This document shows positions 16,861-24,129 of a DNA stretch of 64,000 nucleotides, piece after piece (positions within the stretch are counted from its first letter, which is position 1; every line of letters begins with the position of its first letter). Origin of the DNA: RH-AL1 sp965277355 (GTDB taxonomy: Bacteria > Pseudomonadota > Alphaproteobacteria > Rhizobiales > Beijerinckiaceae). The notes beneath the pieces are model-generated. The model saw only the letters and a program-made list of their open reading frames with translations, did not search any database and was not told where the DNA came from. The DNA lies in assembly GCA_965277355.1 (NCBI GenBank), contig CBDICN010000002.1, forward strand, positions 868,001-932,000, in the 5' to 3' direction. The translations under genes were made by a program, and so were the position numbers.

Positions 16861-18908
16861 CTCGCCCGCACCTCCGCCAGCCGGGCGGCGTAGCGGCGGC
16901 CGATCGCGTCGTAGGAGAAGTTCTCGCGGATGTGGGCGGCGGCGCGCTCGCCCTTGGCCTGGGCGGCGGCGGGGTCGGCGAGGAGGGCGCGCATGGTGGC
17001 GGCGGCCTGGTCGAGGTCGGGCTCGGCCCATTGGCTGCCGCGCTCGACGAAGATGTACTCGTCCTCGCGCACGCCGATCAGCCTATAGTCGATGAGGTAG
17101 GCCGTCTCGGGCGTGCAGAAATCCATGTTGCCGGCGTAGGCGGTGGCGATCACCGGCTTGCCCAGCTGCATCGACTCGATCATGCCGAAGCCCCAACCTT
17201 CCGAGCGATGGAGCGACACGTAGCAGTCGCAGGCGCTCTTGAGAGCCAGCAGGTCCTTGTAGGCGAAGGTCTCGTTGATGACGACGATGCGCGGATCCGC
17301 GAGCACCGCGGCATCGATGCGCTTCCACATCCGCAACTGGTAGGGATCGTAGACGCGGAAGCGGTTCTGCGTCTTGATCACCAGGCGCGCGTTTTCCGTC
17401 CCGAGCGGGAAGGCGCGGCCGAACGCCTCGATCGCGCCGAGCGGGTTCTTGCGCTCGATGAAGGAGAACGAATCGAACGTCGTGAGGAAGACGAAGCTGT
17501 CCTCGTCAAGCTCGAATCTCTCCCGCGGCGTGGCCGCGACGGTGGGCAGCGGTTCGACGGCCATGCCGACGTTGATCACCGGCTTGCCGGTGTAGCGGGC
17601 GTAGATCTCGCGGTTGTACTCCGACGACACCCAGATCTCGTCGAGCAGCTCGAGCGCGAGATGGTGGCACTTCGGGATCATGTTCAGCTCCCAGAAGAAG
17701 AAGCCGATGTTGTAGCTTTCCGCGAAGATCTCGCCGGGCTCGAAGGCGTAGACGAGCGGGACCGACTCGGCGTTGAGATGGATGAGGTTGATCGCGCGCT
17801 TGCCCGCATAGGGCTTGAAGTTCGTCGCCGAGGCGAACCCGACCGGCGCGGGATTGTCGAGGTCGAAGTCGAGCACGCTCGGGGCCACGCTCTCGCAGCG
17901 CGTGAGGATCTCGACGGACAGGCGCATCGCCTGCCCGAGCCCGGACGTCTTCTGCGCCGGCCCGATCACGGCGATGCCCGGCGACAAGGGGCCGAGCGGC
18001 GGGTCGGCCGGGATGAGGCACTCGCCGGTGTCGATCGCTCGCGGCCGCAGTGGCGCGTCGCGCTCGAGGCGCAGCCCCTCGCGCGCCAGCAGCGTTTCGC
18101 CGATCTCGCGCAGCCCGCGCGCCTCCGCGAGGCTCGCGTCATCGTCCTTCGTTCCGCCGGGCACCGCGCAGAAGCGGACGAGCGCCCGGTCGAGCGAGCT
18201 GGGATTGCCCTTCCGCTCGAGCAGCACCTTGCGCAGAGAGTCCCGCGGCAGGAAGCGCAGGATATGGGGATGCGCGAAGGAATAGAGCACGAGGTAGTAG
18301 AAGACGGCGGCGCGGTCGCGCGCGTTCCGCATATCGAGCGTGTGAAGCTCGGTGTGCCGGTCGAAAAAATAGGTCATGAAGCCGTTGAAGGCGAACTCCT
18401 CGCCGACCCACTGAACCTCGGCGCGCAGCAGCGCGACCTGCTCGTCGGTCACGAGGCGCGTCTCAAGCTTGCAGAGCGGCGCCTTCTCGATGCACCACCA
18501 GTACACCGCTTCGCTCAGCACGCCCGGGTCGGCGAGATTGGCGAAGGCCGGGATGTCGCGGAGCACGAAATTGTGCAGGGCCACGGTCACCGCCGGGGAG
18601 GCACCGGCGATCGGCGCCGGGGCGTTGAGAAACGCGATCTGCCGCGCCGAGAGCGGCACGAGATAGTCGTAGTGACGGTCGCGGACGTAGTCGCTGAGGT
18701 ACCACATCAGCACCTTCAAGCGGTCGGCAAGGGTGCCGACCATGTCGTACTCGTGCTTCTCGCGGTGGATGCGGAAACTCTCGTACTGCAGGAACTTGGT
18801 GATGAGGCCTTGCGGATCGCGCGCCGGATTTGCCGGCTCGAACAAGGCAGCGGCGGGCGACGCGCGATGGGTCAGAGCCTTCGGACCCTCGAGCGAGGCG
18901 GACGTCAC
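16857..18908 (-). CDS. GT4-type glycosyltransferase with long N-terminal region
   Basis: A 683-residue protein. The C-terminal 380 residues are a GT-B retaining glycosyltransferase: AVIGPAQKTSGLGQAMRLS, IWVSSEYNREIYARY, FDSFSFIERKNPLGAIEAF and the nucleotide-sugar motif LHRSEGWGFGMIESMQLGKPVIAT. The N-terminal 300 residues, rich in aromatic and Leu residues, are not assigned. It starts with GTG at 18908, overlapping the upstream stop as GTGA, and ends in an ATGA overlap with the methyltransferase. Codon use is fully GC-rich, unlike the four genes beyond it, so a compositional border lies at its 3' end. Confidence 0.85.
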   Translation of the reverse strand: MTSASLEGPKALTHRASPAAALFEPANPARDPQGLITKFLQYESFRIHREKHEYDMVGTLADRLKVLMWYLSDYVRDRHYDYLVPLSARQIAFLNAPAPIAGASPAVTVALHNFVLRDIPAFANLADPGVLSEAVYWWCIEKAPLCKLETRLVTDEQVALLRAEVQWVGEEFAFNGFMTYFFDRHTELHTLDMRNARDRAAVFYYLVLYSFAHPHILRFLPRDSLRKVLLERKGNPSSLDRALVRFCAVPGGTKDDDASLAEARGLREIGETLLAREGLRLERDAPLRPRAIDTGECLIPADPPLGPLSPGIAVIGPAQKTSGLGQAMRLSVEILTRCESVAPSVLDFDLDNPAPVGFASATNFKPYAGKRAINLIHLNAESVPLVYAFEPGEIFAESYNIGFFFWELNMIPKCHHLALELLDEIWVSSEYNREIYARYTGKPVINVGMAVEPLPTVAATPRERFELDEDSFVFLTTFDSFSFIERKNPLGAIEAFGRAFPLGTENARLVIKTQNRFRVYDPYQLRMWKRIDAAVLADPRIVVINETFAYKDLLALKSACDCYVSLHRSEGWGFGMIESMQLGKPVIATAYAGNMDFCTPETAYLIDYRLIGVREDEYIFVERGSQWAEPDLDQAAATMRALLADPAAAQAKGERAAAHIRENFSYDAIGRRYAARLAEVRAR

Positions 18909-19510
18909 CGTTTCACCCGCGATTTGATCCCGATCTCGAGCCCGGCCTGCCTGACCTCGGTCGCGAGCGCCGCCATTGCGTGGACGAAGCTGCTCGGCAT
19001 GTCGGTCGTGAGCGCGGCCCGCTCGGGGTCGAACTGGATGGGTTCGCGCGAAATCTCATGCTTGCTCTCCGCGAAGCGGACGACGACGCTCTCGCTTTCG
19101 AGCTTCAACTTCGAGAGATCGAGCACGAAGCCGCAGGTGCCATCGCCGTAGCCCGAATCCCGGACGTCCTCGCGGTAATGATGCGCGACCGCTACGACCT
19201 TCTTGCCTGTCGTCGTCACGGCTTCGATCGTCACCGGCGCCCCTGGGTTATGCGTGTCATAGGCCCAGCCCTCGATGGAGGACAAGGTCACGCGATCGAT
19301 GAAGCCGCGCCAACGTTCGGTCTGAGCAGCCTCCGCACTTTCAGGGGTCCGCGGCGCCACGCCCGCCGTTCCTGCAGCGATCTCGACCTCCGACCCGGGC
19401 GTCTCCGCGATACCGCCGCTCCGCGGCCCGCCGGGTTCGAGCTGCGTCGCATCGGTGCTCGTCGCATCGGTGCTCTTGGAGCGCCCCTTTACCCAATCGC
19501 CGATGCCCAA
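18905..19510 (-). CDS. Glycan-cluster accessory protein with GWAYD-type beta domain
   Basis: A 201-residue protein. The proposed start is TTG at 19510, preceded by AAAGGGG at about 8 nt. The first 75 residues are low complexity and include a tandem 15-bp duplication encoding STDAT twice. Residues 80-150 contain FIDRVTLSSIEGWAYD, NPGAPVTIEAV, YREDVRDSGYGDG and GFVLDLS, a small beta-rich domain that I recall from the ends of alphaproteobacterial glycosyltransferases. Its 3' end overlaps the GT4 gene (GTGA), so it probably helps that enzyme. The same frame stays open to 20110, but phase signals there are broken (see the adjacent pseudogene). Confidence 0.6.
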   Translation of the reverse strand: MGIGDWVKGRSKSTDATSTDATQLEPGGPRSGGIAETPGSEVEIAAGTAGVAPRTPESAEAAQTERWRGFIDRVTLSSIEGWAYDTHNPGAPVTIEAVTTTGKKVVAVAHHYREDVRDSGYGDGTCGFVLDLSKLKLESESVVVRFAESKHEISREPIQFDPERAALTTDMPSSFVHAMAALATEVRQAGLEIGIKSRVKR

Positions 19511-19535
19511 GCCGCGTCCCCTTTGCCGCTTCCGG

Positions 19536-20170
19536 TTAGCTGTCCACCGGGGCACCGTCAACCCGCGCCGAAGCGTGGTGAAGTCTGTTCCGGTGAGCTC
19601 CGCCGGGCTCGTCGCCGGCAGGACATCCCGCTGGGGGAGGACGCCCCGCCGGGGGAGGCGCCCCGGGGCGAGGCGCACGCCGGCCGCGGCGAGAAGATCC
19701 TCGCCCATGTTTCGCAGGGTTCGGCCGGAGGTGGCCGGCTCGCCGCTGGTCCGTGGCTGGTTGGTCCGTGGCTGGCGGTTGCTTGGACGGCTCGACCGAT
19801 CTGTCGGCCACGCCGGTCTTCGCAGGCTCTTCATCCTTCTTGCGAGCCCAGAAAGGCATCCAAAGATCCGTGACCGGCTCCAACGTGACGTGGCGATAGC
19901 CGCTCCGAACGCCCACTGCAAGGCGGGCACGGATGGAATTCGATGGAACCGGCGAGCGAGGCGAGGATGTCGCCGGGATGGTCGTGCGAGGGATGCCATC
20001 GGCGAACGGCCCGGACCTCGAACGACCGCGAGCTGTCGGGCGAGGACAGGCGGCCGAATGGCGCCAAGGCGAACCGCGCGGCCCTCGATGCGATGGTGCG
20101 CGACCATCACGACCGGGGGCTGACCGACCGCCGCGTCCAGGCCGAGGACGTCTTCGTTCCAGGCCTCCGC
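19536..20170 (-). pseudogene. Frame-broken remnant upstream of the glycan operon
   Basis: On the minus strand the best GC3 codon pattern moves between frames. It passes from NEDVLGLDAAVGQPPVVMVA (about 20150-20090) to SFEVRAVRRWHPSHDHPGDI (about 20030-19960), then VTLEPVTDLWMPFWARKK (about 19900-19840), then SGEPATSGRTLRNMGEDLL (about 19750-19690). No single frame is coding-like throughout. The last shift coincides with a short tandem repeat, GGTCCGTGGCTGG twice with a 15-bp period (about 19748-19777). This looks like a decayed gene, or an upstream part of the accessory gene disrupted by frameshifts; sequencing error cannot be excluded. No function is assigned. Confidence 0.4.
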
Positions 20171-20174
20171 GGCA

Positions 20175-20194
20175 CCTGAGCGACGTCGCTCAGG
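20175..20194. repeat. Perfect 20-bp palindrome
   Basis: The half-site CCTGAGCGAC is followed directly by its reverse complement, giving a 20-bp palindrome with no spacer. It lies between the frame-broken gene and tRNA-Arg. It could be a dimeric regulator site, a recombination site or a cruciform. No other copy was noticed in the window. Confidence 0.6.
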
Positions 20195-20309
20195 CCAGGT
20201 CGAGGGTCGAACCCGAGCCGGGTCGCGACGATCGCGGGCGTGCCATGTCCCTTTGAGTCATGCCCGTCGAGTGCGGACAGGCGGACATGGTCTTGGTTTT
20301 GTACGCAGC

Positions 20310-20386
20310 TGGCGCGCCCGAAGAGATTCGAACTCCTGACCCCTAGATTCGTAGTCTAGTGCTCTATCCAGCTGAGCTACGGGCGC
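20310..20386 (-). tRNA. tRNA-Arg(ACG)
   Basis: A 77-nt cloverleaf with encoded CCA (TGG on the plus strand at 20310-20312). Acceptor stem GCGCCCG/CGGGCGC, D-arm GCTC...GAGC, anticodon stem CTAGA/TCTAG with 7-nt loop CTACGAA (anticodon ACG, read ICG), T-arm with TTCGAATC. Its 3' end faces the glycan cluster. Confidence 0.97.
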
Positions 20387-20598
20387 CTGCCGATGCGTGG
20401 GCGGCCGAAGCCGCGCCGCCGCGGGGTTTTCTCCGCGAGGTGGTCGTGATAGCGGCTCGGGGGTCGGGTGGCAAGCGACGGCAGGCCTCGCGCTCCGAAC
20501 ACACCGCGCAAGACGGCCCTTCATCTGGTCGAAATTTCGCATAGGCTGCCCCCGGCGCGAGCGGCAGCCGCGCGGGCCGCGCATCGTGGGAGATCGAG

Positions 20599-22140
20599 AT
20601 GACCGAAGAGGCCAACAGCGACGTCGCACTCGAAATGACGGTCGCCGGCGTCCAAGCGGCCTTCGCCAAAGGCGTGACGTGCGAGGCGCTCACCACGATC
20701 TTCCTGGCCCGCATCGCGGCGCTGAACCCGATCTTCAACGCCATCATCACCATGAACGAGGCGGCGCTGGAGGATGCGCGCGCGATCGACCGGCGCCGCG
20801 CCGCCGGCGAGACGCTCGGGCCGCTCGCCGGCGTGCCGGTCGTCGTGAAGGACCCGATGGACATGGCCGGTCTGCCGTCGACCGGCGGCTGGCATTTCCT
20901 CTCGAGCCGCGCCGGCGGCGTCGATCTCGTCCCGGCGACCGACTCGCCGGTCGTGGCGCGGATGCGGGCCGCCGGGGCGATCATCCTCGGCAAGACCAAC
21001 GTGCCGGTGTTGAGCGCCACCGGCAGCCACGCCAACGACAGCTGGGCCGGGCCCACCATCAATGTCGCGATCCGCGACCGGATGCCCGGCGGCAGCAGCG
21101 CCGGCACCGCGGCGGCGGTCGCCGCCAGCCTCTGCGTGCTCGGTCTCGCCGAGGAGACCGGCGGCTCGATCCAGAACCCGGCCTCGGCGCAGGACTGCGT
21201 CGGGCTCAAGCCGACCTTCGCGCTGGTGCCGAACGCCGGCGTCATGCCGCTCGCCGGCGCCACCCGCGACGTCGTCGGGCCGATCGCTCGTTGCGTCCGC
21301 GACGCCGCGCTGACCCTCGACGTGCTCGCCGGCTACACCGCGGACGATCCCAAGACCGTCGCCGGCATCGGTCACAAGCCGAAAGGCGGCTACGCCGCCG
21401 GCCTCGATAAGGGCACGCTCAAGGGCAAGCGGATCGGCCTCTACGGACCGGGCTGGCGCGAGCAGCCGCTCTCGCCCGAGGCGGAGCGCCTCTACGCCCG
21501 GGCGCAGCAGGAGCTGGAGACGCTGGGCGCGACGACGATCGCGGACCCTTTCGCCGGCACCGGCTTCGCCGCGCTGGGCCAGCCGGCGCCGGGCCTCGAT
21601 TGCTTCGACGCGCGCGGCATGGAATGCGTGCCCTACGATTTCGAGCTCTACCTCAAGCGGATGGGGCCGAAGGCGGCGCTGACATCCTACGCCGAGTTCG
21701 CCAGGGCGGTCGCCGCGGAAGACCCGTTCGCGCCGGGCGGCGTCCTGTTCTACATGTCCGCGCTGCCGGCCTTCAAAGCCTGCCAGGCCGATCCGCTGTC
21801 GCCGCCGGACCTGTCCGAATTCGTCGCGCTGAAGGAGCGCTACCTCGACATCTTCCACGAGGTGATGACGCGCCTCGAACTCGATGCGCTGGTCTACCCG
21901 CAGATGCGCGACGAGCTGCCACCGCTGAACGGCCCCGGCGGTCTCCACGAAACGGCCGTCTGCGAGATCAATATCGCCGGCCTGCCCGGCCTTACGGTGC
22001 CGGCCGGCCGCTACGCCTCCGGCTCTCCGTTCGGCCTCATCTTCATTGGCCGCCCGTTCGGCGAGGCCGGCCTGCTCGCGATGGGTCACGCCTACGAGCA
22101 GGCGACGCACCACCGCAAGGCGCCGGACTTAACCGCCTGA
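20599..22140 (+). CDS. Amidase signature family hydrolase
   Basis: A 513-residue Ser-cisSer-Lys amidase. The likely catalytic Lys84 is in GVPVVVKDPMDM, the cis-Ser166 in MPGGSSAGTAAAVAAS and the nucleophile Ser190 in EETGGSIQNPAS; spacing matches the family. It hydrolyses an amide (or acts in transamidation), but the substrate is not predictable and it lacks GatB/GatC neighbours, so it is not the tRNA amidotransferase. ATG at 20599 after GGGAGA. The convergent hydrolase gene overlaps its 3' end by 12 bp. It sits alone beside tRNA-Arg. Confidence 0.9.
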   Translation: MTEEANSDVALEMTVAGVQAAFAKGVTCEALTTIFLARIAALNPIFNAIITMNEAALEDARAIDRRRAAGETLGPLAGVPVVVKDPMDMAGLPSTGGWHFLSSRAGGVDLVPATDSPVVARMRAAGAIILGKTNVPVLSATGSHANDSWAGPTINVAIRDRMPGGSSAGTAAAVAASLCVLGLAEETGGSIQNPASAQDCVGLKPTFALVPNAGVMPLAGATRDVVGPIARCVRDAALTLDVLAGYTADDPKTVAGIGHKPKGGYAAGLDKGTLKGKRIGLYGPGWREQPLSPEAERLYARAQQELETLGATTIADPFAGTGFAALGQPAPGLDCFDARGMECVPYDFELYLKRMGPKAALTSYAEFARAVAAEDPFAPGGVLFYMSALPAFKACQADPLSPPDLSEFVALKERYLDIFHEVMTRLELDALVYPQMRDELPPLNGPGGLHETAVCEINIAGLPGLTVPAGRYASGSPFGLIFIGRPFGEAGLLAMGHAYEQATHHRKAPDLTA

Positions 22141-23028
22141 GGGCTCGTTCAGGAACGGTCCGACGGCGGCGGCGACGGCGTCCGGATATTCCTCGTGAAC
22201 GGCGAGCTTGCCGCGATCGAGCTTGACGAGCCGCACGTTCGGCAGGTCTGCCAGCGCCTCCATTTCCGCGCGCGATTTCGCCGGGGTCTCGCCGCCGTAG
22301 ACGACCAGGATCGGGACCGCCGCGGCCCGCGCCAGCGTGACGAAGGCCTCGCGGCTGGCCAGCCGATCGAGCGCTCCGGTGACGAAGCGCACGGATGCAT
22401 GGCGCGCGCCGCCGCCGCGCGTCACCGCGCGCTTGGCGTCGAGCCGGCCGCCGGTGAGCCAGTCCGGATCGCTGTAGACATGCGCCCTCGCCATCCGCAT
22501 CAGCACCGGTCGCGAGATGTTGAGGCGGTAGAGCAGCGCACCGACACCCGGCGCGTCGACCGCCGCCCGGACGCGGGCGAACCACGGCCGCGTTCCCCTG
22601 ACCATGGTCGGGAACGGACCGCGCCAGGTCGGCGCGACGAGCGCGAGGCGTTCCACCGCGCCGGGATGATCGAGCGCGTAGCGCAGCGCATAGCTCGCGG
22701 CATGGCCGGCGGCCACGATGGCCCTGGCGTGCGGCGCCTCCCCGGCCATGAAGCGGGCGAGGAACTCGGTCAGGATGTCGGGCGTCCAGTCGACGCGCGG
22801 CCGCGGCAGATCCCCGAACCCCGGCCAGTCGACCGCGATGGCGCGGAACCGAGGCGCGAGACGCTCCACCATCGGCCGCATCTCGCCGCGCGTCGAGATC
22901 GTGCTCAGCGCCGGCAGGAGAACGACGGCCGGCCCGTCGCCCGCCTCGTCCGCCCGCAACGCGACCTGCTGTCCAGCCAGGGTGTAGCGCAGCATGCGCG
23001 CGGCCACCGCAACGCCGTCTCGCGTCAT
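22129..23028 (-). CDS. Alpha/beta-hydrolase fold protein without the usual nucleophile
   Basis: A 299-residue alpha/beta-hydrolase-fold protein: oxyanion-side GPAVVLLPALST, strand AIAVDWPGFGDLPRP, elbow IVAAGHAASYALRYAL, and a final His in KLAVHEEYPDAV. The elbow reads G-H-A-A-S, so the position normally occupied by Ser (GxSxG) is Ala110, and the expected acid after strand 6 (VVYGGETP) is not a typical Asp. It may be inactive, non-hydrolytic or use Ser112. The ATG at 23028 is preceded by AGGAGG. An ankyrin gene lies 39 bp upstream in the same orientation, so they are probably co-transcribed. Confidence 0.8.
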   Translation of the reverse strand: MTRDGVAVAARMLRYTLAGQQVALRADEAGDGPAVVLLPALSTISTRGEMRPMVERLAPRFRAIAVDWPGFGDLPRPRVDWTPDILTEFLARFMAGEAPHARAIVAAGHAASYALRYALDHPGAVERLALVAPTWRGPFPTMVRGTRPWFARVRAAVDAPGVGALLYRLNISRPVLMRMARAHVYSDPDWLTGGRLDAKRAVTRGGGARHASVRFVTGALDRLASREAFVTLARAAAVPILVVYGGETPAKSRAEMEALADLPNVRLVKLDRGKLAVHEEYPDAVAAAVGPFLNEPSGG

Positions 23029-23067
23029 CAAATCCTCCTGCTCGCCCGCGGCCGGCGGAGCGGCGCG

Positions 23068-23616
23068 TCAAGCCGGGCGCCGCCTCCAACCGTCGATCGC
23101 CTCGATCGCCCGCGCCGCGCCCATCGATTTCGCGACGTCGGACGCCGTCAGGCCGGCGGCATCCCTGGCATCCGGGTCGGCGCCGCGATGCAGCAGCACC
23201 GCCATCATGTCGATGCGGTCGAACATCGCGGCGACCGTCAGCGGGCTGCGCGCGCCGTCCGACGGCCCTTCAAGCGCCGCGCCGTGCTCGACGAGCATCG
23301 TCATGATCGCGAGGTTGCCCTTGAAGATCACGCCGGCGAGCGGCGTCTGGCCTTTGTCGTTGGCGAGGTCCGGATCGGCGCCGCGCTCGAGCAGCAGGCG
23401 CGCGACCGGCTCGTTCTCGCTGTAGGCGGCGAGCATGAGAAGGCTGTCGCCCTTGTCGTTGCGCAGATTCGGCGGCAGGCCCTGATCGAGCAGGCCGCGC
23501 ATCGTCTCCGTATCGCCGTCGCGGGCGAGCTGGAAAACCCGCGCCGCGAAGGCCAGGGTCTCGTCGTCGAGGCCCGCGCCGCCGTCCGGCCCCGTCCCAT
23601 CATGGTCTTGCGCCAT
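23068..23616 (-). CDS. Ankyrin-repeat protein
   Basis: A 182-residue protein with about four ankyrin repeats: DTETMRGLLDQGLPPNLRNDKGDSLLMLAA, then GADPDLANDKGQTPL, a variant repeat with LTVAAMFDRIDMM, and GADPDARDAAGLTASDVA. There is no signal peptide or membrane segment, so it is a cytosolic protein-protein interaction scaffold. The ATG at 23616 follows GAGGGA; an upstream GTG at 23640 is less likely. It precedes and is probably co-transcribed with the alpha/beta-hydrolase-like gene. Confidence 0.85.
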   Translation of the reverse strand: MAQDHDGTGPDGGAGLDDETLAFAARVFQLARDGDTETMRGLLDQGLPPNLRNDKGDSLLMLAAYSENEPVARLLLERGADPDLANDKGQTPLAGVIFKGNLAIMTMLVEHGAALEGPSDGARSPLTVAAMFDRIDMMAVLLHRGADPDARDAAGLTASDVAKSMGAARAIEAIDGWRRRPA

Positions 23617-23711
23617 ACCCCGTCCCTCATTCAAGGCCACACGATGGTAGGGCGAGGACGGACAAGCCTCAACTGATCTTCGGCGGAGCGCCGCTATTTC
23701 GCGGCCTTGCG

Positions 23712-23900
23712 CTATTTCGCGAGCTTGAAGGGCAGCGACACGCCCGCCGTCTTCGCCCCGTAGAGATCATGCAGCGTGGGGGTCGCGGTGTCATCGCCCG
23801 CTCGAAGTCGTGGAGATGCGGCGGCAGGTTCAGCGTCAGCTCCTGGCTTGGAGCGGTCGGTGGATCGGCAGCAAGGCGAAATCCTTCCGGCGGCGACGAT
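23712..23900 (-). pseudogene. Possible decayed 3' gene fragment
   Basis: Minus-strand coding-like pieces in two frames, QELTLNLPPHLHDFERA followed by TPTLHDLYGAKTAGVSLPF then LAK and stop, suggest the C-terminus of a gene with one frameshift. The parent protein is not recognised. The rest of the roughly 510-bp gap (23617-24129) shows no gene; near 23690-23725 there is a short direct repeat containing gctatttcgcg. Confidence 0.25.
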
Positions 23901-24129
23901 GGTGCGGTCGGGCTTCATGAGCTTGGCAAGAGGCCGGACGGCCAGGGACGCGGTAGTCTGCGGACTTCAGCTGGCGCGAACGACGACACCAATGTTCCGT
24001 GTCATTCCGGGCACACCCGCGGCATTGAGGCAAACCCGTGACCGAAGCGCGGGCGTCGGCGCGCTTCTGTCACATGGTTGAAATGAAGGCATGATCCTTG
24101 GGAAGCGGGCTCAGCCTTGGGGGTGACGG

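Noticed and set aside
16812..19151. 779-codon plus-strand frame opposite the GT4 gene
   Set aside because: Composition is that of a complement of codon-biased coding DNA (Arg/Glu/Val-rich, no domain). The minus strand has clear GT4 motifs and coupled starts.
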